A DNA stretch of 64,000 nt from Mesorhizobium loti. Lineage in GTDB: Bacteria; Pseudomonadota; Alphaproteobacteria; Rhizobiales; Rhizobiaceae. The notes under the pieces were generated by a model. The model was not told the origin of the DNA. It made no database searches and worked only from the letters and a program-made list of their open reading frames with translations. The translations under genes and the position numbers were made by a program. The stretch lies in NCBI GenBank assembly GCA_002356515.1, contig AP017605.1:1240001-1304000 (forward strand). The letters run 5' to 3'. Of the stretch, positions 35,477 to 44,160 are shown one piece after another (within the stretch, counting starts at the first letter, position 1; each line of letters starts with the position of its first letter).

Positions 35477-36385
35477 TCATGCCGGGTTCGGCAGGTAGCT
35501 CGCACCTCCCCGGCATTGCTTGAGATAGTCCAGCGCCCGCACCTGCCCGGTGATCTCGAGATCGCCGCGATAGACCGGGTCGTGCCAGCCCTCGATATCG
35601 ATGGCGCCCTTGTATCCAGCCAGCCGCAACTCGCTGATCACTCTGGTCCAGTCGCTGTCGCCGAAGCCTGGCGTGCGCATCTGCACGAAGGGCAGCCGGC
35701 CGAAAACGCCGTGCTCGCGGATGACATCCCAGCGCACGGTGGCGTCCTTGCCATGGACATGGAAGATGCGCGGTGCCCATTTGCGGATCTGCGGCATCGG
35801 ATCGATCAGATAGACGAGCTGATGACAGGGCTCCCATTCGAGCCCAAGGTTCTCATCAGGCAATTCGTTGAACATCAGCTCCCAGGCATCCGGATTGTGG
35901 GCGATGTTCCAGTCGCCGGCGGCCCAGTTGCCGTCCATGGCGCAATTCTCGAAGGCGATGCGCACGCCCTTGTCGGCGGCGCGTTTGGCCAGCGGACCCC
36001 ACACTTCGCGGAAGCGCGGCAGGCTGTCGGTCAGCTTCTTGCCGCGCAGGCGCCCGGTGAAGCCGCTGACCATGGAAGTGCCAAACAGATGCGCGTTGTC
36101 GATCACCGTCTCCCAGGCCGCGAGCACGCCGCGATCGACCTCGCCGCTCTCCAGCGGATTGCCGAACACGCCCAGGGAAGACACGATGACATCGGCATCG
36201 CCGATCGCCTCGCGTATCTGGCCGGCAAGGCGTGGAAGGTCCTTGTCGCCCAAGGTCTGCCAGAAGAAGGGCTGGATGCTTTCGAAACCGAGCGGGATGA
36301 TCTGCTTGATATAGGCTGCCGGGTCGTCGAGATTGGCCCGCACCATGGTGCCGATCCGGATGTCGAGAAGCGGGTTTGGCATCAC
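35477..36385 (-). CDS. Sugar phosphate isomerase/epimerase (TIM barrel, AP endonuclease 2 fold)
   Basis: A 302-residue xylose-isomerase-like TIM-barrel protein, likely metal dependent. Candidate metal ligands lie in AFENCAMDGNWA, LGLEWEPCHQ, FHVHGKDA and AIDIEGWHD, in the usual order Glu-Asp-His-Glu along the barrel. It probably interconverts a keto intermediate made by the Gfo/Idh dehydrogenase encoded just upstream, with which it overlaps by 4 bp. Which sugar is handled is not known. Confidence 0.88.
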   Translation of the reverse strand: MMPNPLLDIRIGTMVRANLDDPAAYIKQIIPLGFESIQPFFWQTLGDKDLPRLAGQIREAIGDADVIVSSLGVFGNPLESGEVDRGVLAAWETVIDNAHLFGTSMVSGFTGRLRGKKLTDSLPRFREVWGPLAKRAADKGVRIAFENCAMDGNWAAGDWNIAHNPDAWELMFNELPDENLGLEWEPCHQLVYLIDPMPQIRKWAPRIFHVHGKDATVRWDVIREHGVFGRLPFVQMRTPGFGDSDWTRVISELRLAGYKGAIDIEGWHDPVYRGDLEITGQVRALDYLKQCRGGASYLPNPA

Positions 36386-37413
36386 AGTCCTTCCCTAGCA
36401 ATCGCCACACGCCGGCCGGTCTCGGCGCTTTCGATGGCGCCGAAAACCATGGCCAGGCTTTTGATGTTGTCGGCGCCATGCGTTTCCGGCTCGGTGCCGG
36501 TTTCGACCGCGCGCATGAAATCCTGGATGATGCCGAGATGGCCGCCGACACGATCGGCAGGGTCGAGCAGCGGCACCTCGATCGGCTGGGTCTTGTCGAT
36601 GATACCGTCGCGGCCGGACGCAACCACCTCCGCCTTCAGCCCGTCATGGCCGTCCCACAACAGGCTGCCGCGCTCGGCAACGATGCGCCAGCTGCCCTCC
36701 CAGCTGGTGCGAAAACCGTCGGCGCACCAGGAGCCGGCATAAGTAAAAACCTTGCCGCCGCCGAGATCGAAGACCGCACTTGCCGACGAACCCTGCCGAT
36801 ACCAGGAATTGGCCGGCTCCCACTCCTGGCAATAGACGCTGGCCGGTTCGCCGCCGGCCATGTAGCGAGCGGCGTCGAATGTGTGGATCGCCATGTCGAG
36901 CAAAAGCACATGCGCCATCTCCTCGCGAAAGCCGCCGAAATGCGGCGCGACGAAGAAATCGGCATGGATCGAGGTCGCCGCGCCGATGGCGCCGGAATCG
37001 AGAAAGCGGCGAATGCGCCTGACATTGGCGACATAGCGCCGGTTCTGCACGACGGCATGGACACGCCCTGCCCGGCGTGCCGCCTCAATGATGGCACGGG
37101 CATTCTCCGGACTGTCGGCCAGCGGCTTTTCGGTCAAGAGATGGCAATTGTGGGCAAAGGCAGAGAAGGCCACGTCGCGGCGGGCGGCGGGAACCACGAC
37201 ATCGAACACCGCGTCGGGCCTGGTTTGATCGAGTACCGCGTCGAGACTGGTGCCGATGACGGCACTGGTGAGATCGTATTCGCGCGCCCTCGCCTTCGCC
37301 CGCTCGGCGTCGAGATCGACAAGGCCGACAATGGCAAGCCCGTCGATCTGCCTGGCGGCATCGAGCCACTGCCTGCTCATCGCGCCGCAGCCGACGAGGA
37401 CGACATTCATCAT
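36382..37413 (-). CDS. Gfo/Idh/MocA family NAD(P)-dependent oxidoreductase
   Basis: A 343-residue sugar or cyclitol dehydrogenase. The N-terminal Rossmann motif is VVLVGCGAMSRQWLDAA, and TEKPLADSPENA supplies the conserved Glu-Lys-Pro of the active site. The C-terminal domain carries the DMAIHTFDAARYM motif with the catalytic His. First gene of the leftward catabolic/transport operon and divergent from the LacI gene. Two adjacent ATGs (37413 and 37410) are possible starts. Confidence 0.92.
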   Translation of the reverse strand: MMNVVLVGCGAMSRQWLDAARQIDGLAIVGLVDLDAERAKARAREYDLTSAVIGTSLDAVLDQTRPDAVFDVVVPAARRDVAFSAFAHNCHLLTEKPLADSPENARAIIEAARRAGRVHAVVQNRRYVANVRRIRRFLDSGAIGAATSIHADFFVAPHFGGFREEMAHVLLLDMAIHTFDAARYMAGGEPASVYCQEWEPANSWYRQGSSASAVFDLGGGKVFTYAGSWCADGFRTSWEGSWRIVAERGSLLWDGHDGLKAEVVASGRDGIIDKTQPIEVPLLDPADRVGGHLGIIQDFMRAVETGTEPETHGADNIKSLAMVFGAIESAETGRRVAIAREGL

Positions 37414-37474
37414 CCGGCATTCCTCCCGTCCGGTCCCTCCAGACCGAATGTCACGGCATTCACGACATCACCGC

Positions 37475-37499
37475 AAACGTTTTTCCGTAAACGTTTACG
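37475..37499. promoter_or_regulatory. LacI-type double operator
   Basis: CGTAAACGTTTACG (37486-37499) is a perfect 14-bp palindrome with the central CG of LacI/PurR operators. A second core AAACGTTT lies at 37475-37482, its centre 14 bases away. The pair is in the 195-bp gap between the oxidoreductase operon and the divergent lacI-type gene. Confidence 0.85.
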
Positions 37500-37608
37500 A
37501 GAACACACCCGATAGCCTAGAATGTCAATCGGCTGCCTGCGAAAATAATCCCGAAGCCTTGGCCTGAGCGGCAGCCGGTGCTAGCCAAGGGTTGGGGGAG
37601 AACTGTCC

Positions 37609-38634
37609 TTGGCGTCCAGCATCCACGACCTTGCGCGTCATCTGAACATTTCAATCGGCACCGTGTCGCGGGCGCTGAACGGCCGCGCCGACGTCAACGC
37701 CGACACCCGCCAGCGCGTGCTCGAAGCGGCCAAAAAGCTCAACTATTCGCCGAACCAATCCGGCCGCAGCCTGCGCCAGGGCGCCACCCGTTCGATCGCC
37801 TTCATGCTGCAGCCGCATCCCGGCGACCAGCAATATGGCGAACCGTTCTTCATCCCGTTCCTGACCGGTCTGCAGGCGCGGCTCGCCGACGATGACCTGG
37901 ATCTGATGGTCGTCATGGGTGAGCCCGGCCAATATCAGCAGGAAAGGCTGCGCCGTGTGGTTGAGACGCGCCGAGCCGACGCGGTCGTGTTGGCCAATAC
38001 ACGGCGGGAAGACGATCGGATCGATTATCTCAGCAAGGCCGGCTTTCCCTTCGCCACGCTTGGCCGAAGTCAATCCGGCGGCGACACCTATCCTTCGCTC
38101 GATATCGATTTCGAGAGGGCGGGTGATGAAGCCGTCGACCGGCTGGTCGCGCGCGGCCATCGCCGCATCGCTGCCATCCGCCCTTCGCATGATCTCAACT
38201 TCGGCTACCTGTTCCTGGACGGCTATCGCAAGGCGCTGGAGCGGCACGGCATTGAAGTCGACCCCGGCCTGATCGCCGACGGCTTCATCAACGAGGCCGG
38301 CGGCTATCAGGTGACGGCGGACGTAATGCTCTCCAAGGATCGGCCCACCGCCATCATCTTCAACAATGACGCCATGGCGCTCGGCGGATGCAAGGCGCTG
38401 GCCGAGATGGGCATCCGGCCCGGCCATGATATTGCAGTGATCGTCATCGTCGACACGCCGCTTTGCCGCTATTTTTCCCCGGCGCTGACCGCCTTCCGTC
38501 CGGCGCTGGAACCGATGGGCCGGCGGCTGGCCGAAATGCTGCTGGCCTCGCTACCGGCCTTCGCCGGCCCCGAAGGCCCGCGCATCATCCGCGAAGTCTG
38601 GCCGCTGGAACTGATCGCGCGCGACAGCGATTGA
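37609..38634 (+). CDS. LacI family transcriptional regulator
   Basis: A 341-residue repressor with an N-terminal HTH (SIHDLARHLNISIGTVSRALNGRADVNADTRQRVLEAAKKLNYSPN) including hinge helix, and a periplasmic-binding-protein-like effector domain. Translation starts at TTG 37609 with GGGGGAG eight bases upstream. Divergent from the sugar operon and next to a perfect operator palindrome, it very likely represses that operon and itself until the sugar or a derivative binds. Confidence 0.93.
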   Translation: MASSIHDLARHLNISIGTVSRALNGRADVNADTRQRVLEAAKKLNYSPNQSGRSLRQGATRSIAFMLQPHPGDQQYGEPFFIPFLTGLQARLADDDLDLMVVMGEPGQYQQERLRRVVETRRADAVVLANTRREDDRIDYLSKAGFPFATLGRSQSGGDTYPSLDIDFERAGDEAVDRLVARGHRRIAAIRPSHDLNFGYLFLDGYRKALERHGIEVDPGLIADGFINEAGGYQVTADVMLSKDRPTAIIFNNDAMALGGCKALAEMGIRPGHDIAVIVIVDTPLCRYFSPALTAFRPALEPMGRRLAEMLLASLPAFAGPEGPRIIREVWPLELIARDSD

Positions 38635-38655
38635 TGAGAGAGCCGGCTAAGGCGC

Positions 38656-38970
38656 TCAATCCACCTTCTTCTCGCCCCGCTCGCCGGCCTTGACGATGTC
38701 GCCCGTGGTGAACAGGATTTCCTTCAGTTCCGCGCGCCAATCCTTTTTCTGACGCAGCAGGAATTCCAGGTCCATGCCGAAATGCTTGAACTCCTCGCCT
38801 TGCGCGTTCTGCATGATGGCCCGCGCCTGCGGATCCTTCTCCACCGAGATGCGCTGCTCGTACCAGCCGATCGCTTCCGCCTCCTCGATCAGCGAGGTGA
38901 TCATGCGGGCAAAGGTCCGCACCTTCTGCGACAGTTCTTCTGGCGGTTCGTGATACTGGTCGAAACCCAT
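38656..38970 (-). CDS. Encapsulated-ferritin-like (EncFtn family) protein
   Basis: A 104-residue two-helix ferritin-like protein. Alignment by eye with the Rhodospirillum rubrum encapsulated ferritin shows the iron ligands kept: EEAEAIGWYEQR (Glu29, Glu30, Glu32, Trp36 matching Glu31, Glu32, Glu34, Trp38) and GEEFKH (Glu60, His63 matching Glu62, His65), then LEFLLR and ILFTTGDI. EncFtn forms a decameric ferroxidase inside encapsulin shells. No encapsulin gene is near, and the Lys/Glu-rich C-terminus lacks an LTVGSLRR-like cargo signal. GGAGG precedes the ATG. It may be co-transcribed with the DUF4239 gene 55 bp upstream. Confidence 0.82.
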   Translation of the reverse strand: MGFDQYHEPPEELSQKVRTFARMITSLIEEAEAIGWYEQRISVEKDPQARAIMQNAQGEEFKHFGMDLEFLLRQKKDWRAELKEILFTTGDIVKAGERGEKKVD

Positions 38971-39025
38971 GTCGTCCTCCGGTGGTTCATTCCCATGAAT
39001 GTCTGGGAATGCCGCCGGTTCCGCA

Positions 39026-39781
39026 TCATCGCTGCAATTCCGCCAGCGCCCGCTCCAGCGGCGCCGACGAAATCTGGATCGGTCCGGAAAATGCTACATC
39101 CATGTCCAGGATCAGGTAGATCGCCCCGGCGATCAGCGCGGCCGACACCATAAGGGTTGCGGCAGTGATGGCGTTCTTCGGCGCCCTGAAGCCGAAACTG
39201 GCGAAGATCAGTGCCAGCCACGCAACCAGCATGGCGATCAGGGGCCAAGGGATAGCGCCCTCCGATTGCTCGATCAGCACCCAGCGCATTTCGAGCACTT
39301 TCTGCAGGCGCTGGCGTCCATCCTGCAGGAGGGAACCATGTACAGCGTCGGACGGCGTCAGCGCATTTAGCCGTGAGCCGATCTCTGTCAGCAGACGTTC
39401 GGACAGCTGGTTAGCGGCGATAGTCGTTTCGCTGTTTTGTGACGAGGTGTCCACCACCCGCTGCACATAGGCGACCAACGGCTGGCGCACCGCGTCGGTC
39501 TCCGGGCCATACTGGCGCAAGGTCCTGTCGAGCAGGATCAGCTCCGTCGCATAGGCGTGCACATTGTGATCGATCGATTCAAAGGTGTTCTTGGCCGAGT
39601 TGATCATCAGGCCGAGTATCAGCGAGGTCATCACCCCGAACAGATTGGCGGCGAGCCGAACCACCGTGTTCGTGTCGTCATCACGGTGCCTGGCCGGCAA
39701 TCTCGGCCAAATCGCCATGCTGGCGAACGCCGACGCCGCCAGGCACAGGAAGATCACCATTGCGATGAAAGCTTCGAGCAT
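39026..39781 (-). CDS. DUF4239 membrane protein (bestrophin-like)
   Basis: A 251-residue protein with membrane helices at about residues 3-25, 45-63, 183-202 and 208-228, and a helical soluble section between them. The pattern NLFGVMTSLILGLMINSAKNTFE is typical of DUF4239, a family with distant similarity to bestrophin channels; its function is unknown. It lies 55 bp upstream of the EncFtn-like gene on the same strand. Nothing in the sequence shows a transported ion. Confidence 0.8.
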   Translation of the reverse strand: MLEAFIAMVIFLCLAASAFASMAIWPRLPARHRDDDTNTVVRLAANLFGVMTSLILGLMINSAKNTFESIDHNVHAYATELILLDRTLRQYGPETDAVRQPLVAYVQRVVDTSSQNSETTIAANQLSERLLTEIGSRLNALTPSDAVHGSLLQDGRQRLQKVLEMRWVLIEQSEGAIPWPLIAMLVAWLALIFASFGFRAPKNAITAATLMVSAALIAGAIYLILDMDVAFSGPIQISSAPLERALAELQR

Positions 39782-39876
39782 CGCTCATCTCTGCACGGGA
39801 CGCGCCAATTGCCAATGGCAGGGCACCGGTCACACAGCGAAAGTTGCGACGGCGTCAGGCGTTCCCCGCCCCTGTC

Positions 39877-41430
39877 TCACGACACAGGTGCCGCGCCGCC
39901 CTCTTCCGTTCGCCGCGCGATGAATTCGTCGAGCGCGCCGGCGGTCGCGGCAGCCGAGGCGGGCGGCTCGAAATCGGCAACCGCGCGCCGCCAGATGCTG
40001 GTGGCGCGTTCGCTCGCCGTCTTCGATCCGCTTTGCGTCCAGTTGCCGAAGTTCGACCAATCGGCGACCAGCGGTTCGTAGAAAGCCGTACGATAACGCG
40101 CCATCGTGTGGCCGGCCGAGAAGAAATGGCCGCCCGGCTGCACTTCAGCGATCGCCTCGAAGCCGATGGAATCGTCGTCGCCGGGCGTCGCCGCACAGAG
40201 TTCAGCGACCGTCTGCAGCGCTTCGATATCGGTGATCAGCTTCTCGAAGGAGACGCTCAAGCCGCCTTCCAGCCAGCCGGCAGCATGGATGCACATCGTC
40301 GCCCCGGCCAGCACCGAGCCCCACAGTGCGAACTGCGTTTCGTGTGCGGCCTGCGCGTCCGAGATGTTGGCCGCGCTGCCGCCGCCGGACCGCCAGGGCA
40401 GTCCTGTGAAGCGCGCCAGCTGGCCGGCGCCCAGCGTCGCCTTGACATGCTCCGGCGTGCCGAAGGCCGGCGCCCCGGATTTCATGTCGACATTGGAGGA
40501 GAAGGAGCCGTAGACGACCGGCGCGCCGGGCCGCACGATCTGTGCCAGCGTCAGCCCCGCCAGCGCCTCGGCATGCTGCAGCGCCAGCGCGCCGGCCACC
40601 GTGATCGGCGCCATCGCGCCCGCCAGGCAGAACGGCGTGATGACGGAGACCTGGCCAGCCCGCGCGAAATCGATGATGCCTTGCGCCATCGGTATGTCGA
40701 GCTGGCGCGGCGAGTTGGTGTTGATGACCGTGTAGCAATGCGCGTTTGCCAGGAATTCGTCCTGCGACAGGCCGCGCGCCAGCCGGATCATCTCGAAACC
40801 GTCCTCGACCTGCGGCGTGCCGCGCGCGAAGATGAACGGAAACTTGTCGGACAGCGTCAGCTGCGCGCGGTTGACGGCATAGTGGCGAAAGCGGTTGTCG
40901 ACATCCTGCGGTTCGATGCAGGGGCCAAGCATGTGCAGCACGTCGAAATGCTGCACCAGCCGCAGCAGATCCTCGAAATCGGCCAGCGTGCCGGGCCTGC
41001 GGCCGCGTTCGAGATCGGTGACGTTCGGCGCGCCGCATCCGGCCAGGAAAGTCATCGACCCGAGTTCCAGCATCAGGTCGCGGGAACGGTCGCCGGCTTG
41101 CGCATGGATCGACTTCGGCGCCGAGGCCAACGCCGCCACCACCATGTCGCGGCCGATGCGCACCATGTCGGTGTCCGGGTCGACCAGTGCGCCGGCGCTG
41201 GCGAAATATTCTCGAGCCTGCGGCAGCAGCACCTTGATGCCGAGCTCTTCCAGCACGCGCAGCGCCGTGTCGTGGATCGCTGCCACCTGATCGTCCGAAA
41301 AGATCGGCTGCGGCAGGAACGGGTTCTTCAGCGACCGGTAATTGGGCCGGCGGCTGCTCTCGCTGCCGGCCTCGCCCGTGCGTCCGCGCCGGCGTTCGCG
41401 CCTGCTGTCTCGTGCCGCGTCATCGACCAT
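39877..41430 (-). CDS. MttB family (non-pyrrolysine) methyltransferase
   Basis: A 517-residue protein of the trimethylamine methyltransferase MttB family, without any in-frame UAG, so of the non-pyrrolysine type that in other bacteria demethylates glycine betaine, proline betaine or carnitine. Landmarks: TALRVLEELGIKVLL (N-terminal), FLAGCGAPNVTDLERGRRPGTLADF, and the C-terminal GGHFFSAGHTMARYRTAF. A corrinoid acceptor protein is normally needed; none is encoded next to it. It is the second gene after the FAD/GcvT dehydrogenase (13 bp gap), suggesting one methylated-amine pathway. Confidence 0.88.
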   Translation of the reverse strand: MVDDAARDSRRERRRGRTGEAGSESSRRPNYRSLKNPFLPQPIFSDDQVAAIHDTALRVLEELGIKVLLPQAREYFASAGALVDPDTDMVRIGRDMVVAALASAPKSIHAQAGDRSRDLMLELGSMTFLAGCGAPNVTDLERGRRPGTLADFEDLLRLVQHFDVLHMLGPCIEPQDVDNRFRHYAVNRAQLTLSDKFPFIFARGTPQVEDGFEMIRLARGLSQDEFLANAHCYTVINTNSPRQLDIPMAQGIIDFARAGQVSVITPFCLAGAMAPITVAGALALQHAEALAGLTLAQIVRPGAPVVYGSFSSNVDMKSGAPAFGTPEHVKATLGAGQLARFTGLPWRSGGGSAANISDAQAAHETQFALWGSVLAGATMCIHAAGWLEGGLSVSFEKLITDIEALQTVAELCAATPGDDDSIGFEAIAEVQPGGHFFSAGHTMARYRTAFYEPLVADWSNFGNWTQSGSKTASERATSIWRRAVADFEPPASAAATAGALDEFIARRTEEGGAAPVS

Positions 41431-41442
41431 CGAAAATCCTCC

Positions 41443-43854
41443 TCATTGCCGCATCGCCTTGCCCGAGGGATCGTAGGGCGAGGCCGCGATGATCCGTGCC
41501 GGCCGCTCGACGCCGACAATGTGCACCGAAAGCGCTGTCCCCTCCTCGGCAAAATCGTCGTCGACCAACGCCAGCGCGACGCTCTTGCCGATCGTGTAGC
41601 CAAAGCCGCCCGAAGTGACGAAGCCGACGCGCCGGCCGTCGTGCCAGACCGGCTCGAAGCCGCTGGCGTCGGCATCGACGGCGTCGATCTCAAGCGTCAC
41701 GATCCGCCGCGCCGCACCGGCATTGCGCTCCTTCAGCGCCGCCTCGCGGCCGACGAAATCGCCCTTGTCGAAGGCGATGAACCGGTAGAGGCCGGTCTGG
41801 CCCGGCGTGTAGCCCTGTGTGAATTCGCGCGACCAGATGCCAAAGCTTTTCTCCAGTCGCAGCGCATTCAGCGCGTAGTAGCCGATCTCGGCCAGGCCGA
41901 AATCCCTGCCGGCGGCGAGCAGCGTGTCACGCAACGTGGCATGCATGGTTACCGGGCAACTGATCTCGAAGCCGAGCTCGCCAGCGATGGAGAGGCGGGC
42001 AACCCGCGCTGGCACCATGCCGATGTCGAACGCGCCGCAAGCCATGAACGGCAGTGCCGCGCTGGAGACGTCCTGATGCGTTGTGCGCTCCAGGATTTTG
42101 CGCGCATTCGGCCCGGTCAGCAGGAAGCCGCTCATCGCATCGGAAATGTCGGTGACCGTGACGCCCTCTCCTGCCTGGCTCTCGAACCAGCGCATATGGA
42201 ATTCCCGGAGATAGTAGGAACCCATCAGCCAATAGTCGCCGCCACCCCAGTTGATCACGGTGAGGTCGCCCTTCAGCCGCCCGTCCGGCCCGAGCATCGG
42301 CGCCAGCCGCGCCTGCCCCGCCTTCGGCAGCCTGCAGGCAAGCAGCCGGTCGAGCCATGCCTCGGCGCTTGGCCCCGACACCGCATAGCGCGCATAGGCC
42401 GAGATATCGACGAGGCCGGCTGCGCGCCTGGCCTGCAACGCCTCGTCGCCGACGATATCGAAGGCGTTGGTACGCTTGAGCGTGGTGTTCTCGCGAAAAC
42501 CCATCGGCGCGAAATAGGCCGGGATTTCCAGCCCCCAAGACGCCGTCCATTCGCAGCCCGCGGCACTCATGCCGTCATAGGCGCCGGGGCGTTTCAGCGG
42601 GCGGCCCGCCGGCAGACGCTCGTTGGGAAAGGTCATGACGAAACGGCGCGAGTAGAATTGCCGTGTCGTCTGCGCGAGATATTCGCGGTTGGCGGCGAAG
42701 GCGCCGTAGCGGGCAATGTCCATGCCGAATATGTCGGCCTGCGGTTCGCCGTAAATCATCCATTCGGCCAGCGATTTGCCGACGCCGCCGCCCTGGCTGA
42801 AGCCGGCCATGACGCCGCAGGCAACCCAGTAGTTTTTCAAGCCGCGCACCGGCCCGACGATCGGGTTGCCGTCCGGGGTAAAGGTGAAAGCGCCGTTGAC
42901 CCATTTGCGGATGCCGGCCGTTGCCAGGCAGGGAAAGCGCTCATGCGCCTTGGCGAGTTCCGGGCTGATGCGGTCTATGTCTTCCGGGATCAGCTCGATG
43001 CCATAATTCCATGGCGCGCCATCCATGTTCCAGTGCTTGGGGTTCTGCTCGTAGACACCGAGCAGCACGCCCTTGCGCTCCTGGCGCAGGTAGGAAAAGC
43101 CGTCGAGGTCGACGGCGATGCCGATCTCCCGGTCAAGCGCCGCGATCTCGGGAATGTCCTCGGTGACGAAATAATGGTGCTCCATCGGCGTCACCGGAAG
43201 ATCGACGCCGGCCATGCGGCCGAGCTGTTTTGCCCACAGACCGCCGGCGTTGACGACATGCTCTGCAACGATGGTGCCCTGTTCGGTGACGACGTCCCAA
43301 TGGCCGTTCGCGCGAGACTTCAACTCGACGACACGGTTGCGCAGGATGATGTCGGCACCGCGCTTCTTCGCAGCGCCGGCATAGGCATGCGTCGTGCCGT
43401 AAGGGTCGAGATGGCCTTCGTTGGAATCGTGCAGGCCGCCGAGCACGCCGGTGACGTCGACGATCGGGCAGATCTGTTTGATCTCGTCCGGTGTCACCAG
43501 GCGAGCCGTCTCTATGCCGACCGACTGGAACACCGCCCAGGCCGATTTCAGCCATTCCCAGCGCTGGGGATCGCTGGCGATGTTGACGCCGCCGGTCATG
43601 TGCAGGCCGATGTCCTGGCCGGATTCGGCCTCGATCTCGCGATAGAGGTTGATGGTGTAATCCTGCAGCGCCGCGACATTGGGATCAGCGTTGAGCGCAT
43701 GGAACCCCGCCGCCGCATGCCAGGTCGAACCGGCGGTCAGTTCGGCGCGCTCAATCAGCGCCACGTCAGACCAGCCGAACCGCGTCAGGTGGTAGAGCAC
43801 CGAGGCGCCGACCACCCCACCCCCGATGACCACTGCGCGATAATGCGGCTTCAA
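41443..43854 (-). CDS. FAD-dependent dimethylglycine/sarcosine dehydrogenase-like protein with GcvT domain
   Basis: An 803-residue cytoplasmic enzyme. Residues 1-370 are a DAO-type flavin domain (VVIGGGVVGASVLYHLTRFGW near residue 10; STWHAAAGF, where the His often carries covalent FAD); residues about 420-800 are aminomethyltransferase (GcvT) domains that pass the removed one-carbon unit to tetrahydrofolate (ARKILERTTHQDVS, ELGFEISCPVTMHATL). Such proteins oxidatively demethylate N-methyl glycine derivatives. First gene of a two-gene leftward operon with mttB. Confidence 0.9.
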   Translation of the reverse strand: MKPHYRAVVIGGGVVGASVLYHLTRFGWSDVALIERAELTAGSTWHAAAGFHALNADPNVAALQDYTINLYREIEAESGQDIGLHMTGGVNIASDPQRWEWLKSAWAVFQSVGIETARLVTPDEIKQICPIVDVTGVLGGLHDSNEGHLDPYGTTHAYAGAAKKRGADIILRNRVVELKSRANGHWDVVTEQGTIVAEHVVNAGGLWAKQLGRMAGVDLPVTPMEHHYFVTEDIPEIAALDREIGIAVDLDGFSYLRQERKGVLLGVYEQNPKHWNMDGAPWNYGIELIPEDIDRISPELAKAHERFPCLATAGIRKWVNGAFTFTPDGNPIVGPVRGLKNYWVACGVMAGFSQGGGVGKSLAEWMIYGEPQADIFGMDIARYGAFAANREYLAQTTRQFYSRRFVMTFPNERLPAGRPLKRPGAYDGMSAAGCEWTASWGLEIPAYFAPMGFRENTTLKRTNAFDIVGDEALQARRAAGLVDISAYARYAVSGPSAEAWLDRLLACRLPKAGQARLAPMLGPDGRLKGDLTVINWGGGDYWLMGSYYLREFHMRWFESQAGEGVTVTDISDAMSGFLLTGPNARKILERTTHQDVSSAALPFMACGAFDIGMVPARVARLSIAGELGFEISCPVTMHATLRDTLLAAGRDFGLAEIGYYALNALRLEKSFGIWSREFTQGYTPGQTGLYRFIAFDKGDFVGREAALKERNAGAARRIVTLEIDAVDADASGFEPVWHDGRRVGFVTSGGFGYTIGKSVALALVDDDFAEEGTALSVHIVGVERPARIIAASPYDPSGKAMRQ

Positions 43855-44160
43855 GGCTTCCCTCCCGGTCCGTCAGAAGCGGCACCATATACGCACTGGA
43901 CATAAGTGTCTAGTGGAGCAAAACACGCCTCGCCTGACCGAACCAACACGTGGCGAAATGATCAATTCGTTGGCTCGGGCACACGTTTCTGTCGGCGCGT
44001 GACGAAGCCGGCGGGCATGTACCGCGCGCTGTCACGCAAGCATCATGTTCGCGCCGTAGACCGCTTCTAGGGGGGCGGCGCGCGGCATCATCGATGTACC
44101 GCCTCTTTCAGCTTTTTCGTTCTTCGGCCGCTCCGGCACATCCGTCACAAGAGGATATCC
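43855..44160. other. Divergent intergenic region (306 bp)
   Basis: No gene is seen. It holds the candidate operator at 43896-43913 with a TATATG box for the leftward demethylase operon, and an AAGAGGA ribosome-binding site just before the rightward esterase gene. Confidence 0.6.
43896..43913. promoter_or_regulatory. Candidate operator upstream of demethylase operon
   Basis: CTGGACATAAGTGTCTAG is a near-perfect palindrome (seven-base arms, one mismatch, TAAG centre) 42 bases upstream of the dehydrogenase start. On the leftward strand TAGACA could serve as a -35 and TATATG (43890-43885 region) as a -10, so a bound repressor would block transcription. Which regulator binds is unknown. Confidence 0.45.

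Noticed and set aside
39844..43905. Very long open frame on the + strand (about 1350 codons)
   Set aside because: It lies opposite the mttB and FAD/GcvT genes, has Arg/His/Gln-rich composition with no domain, and is a by-product of high G+C at third codon positions.
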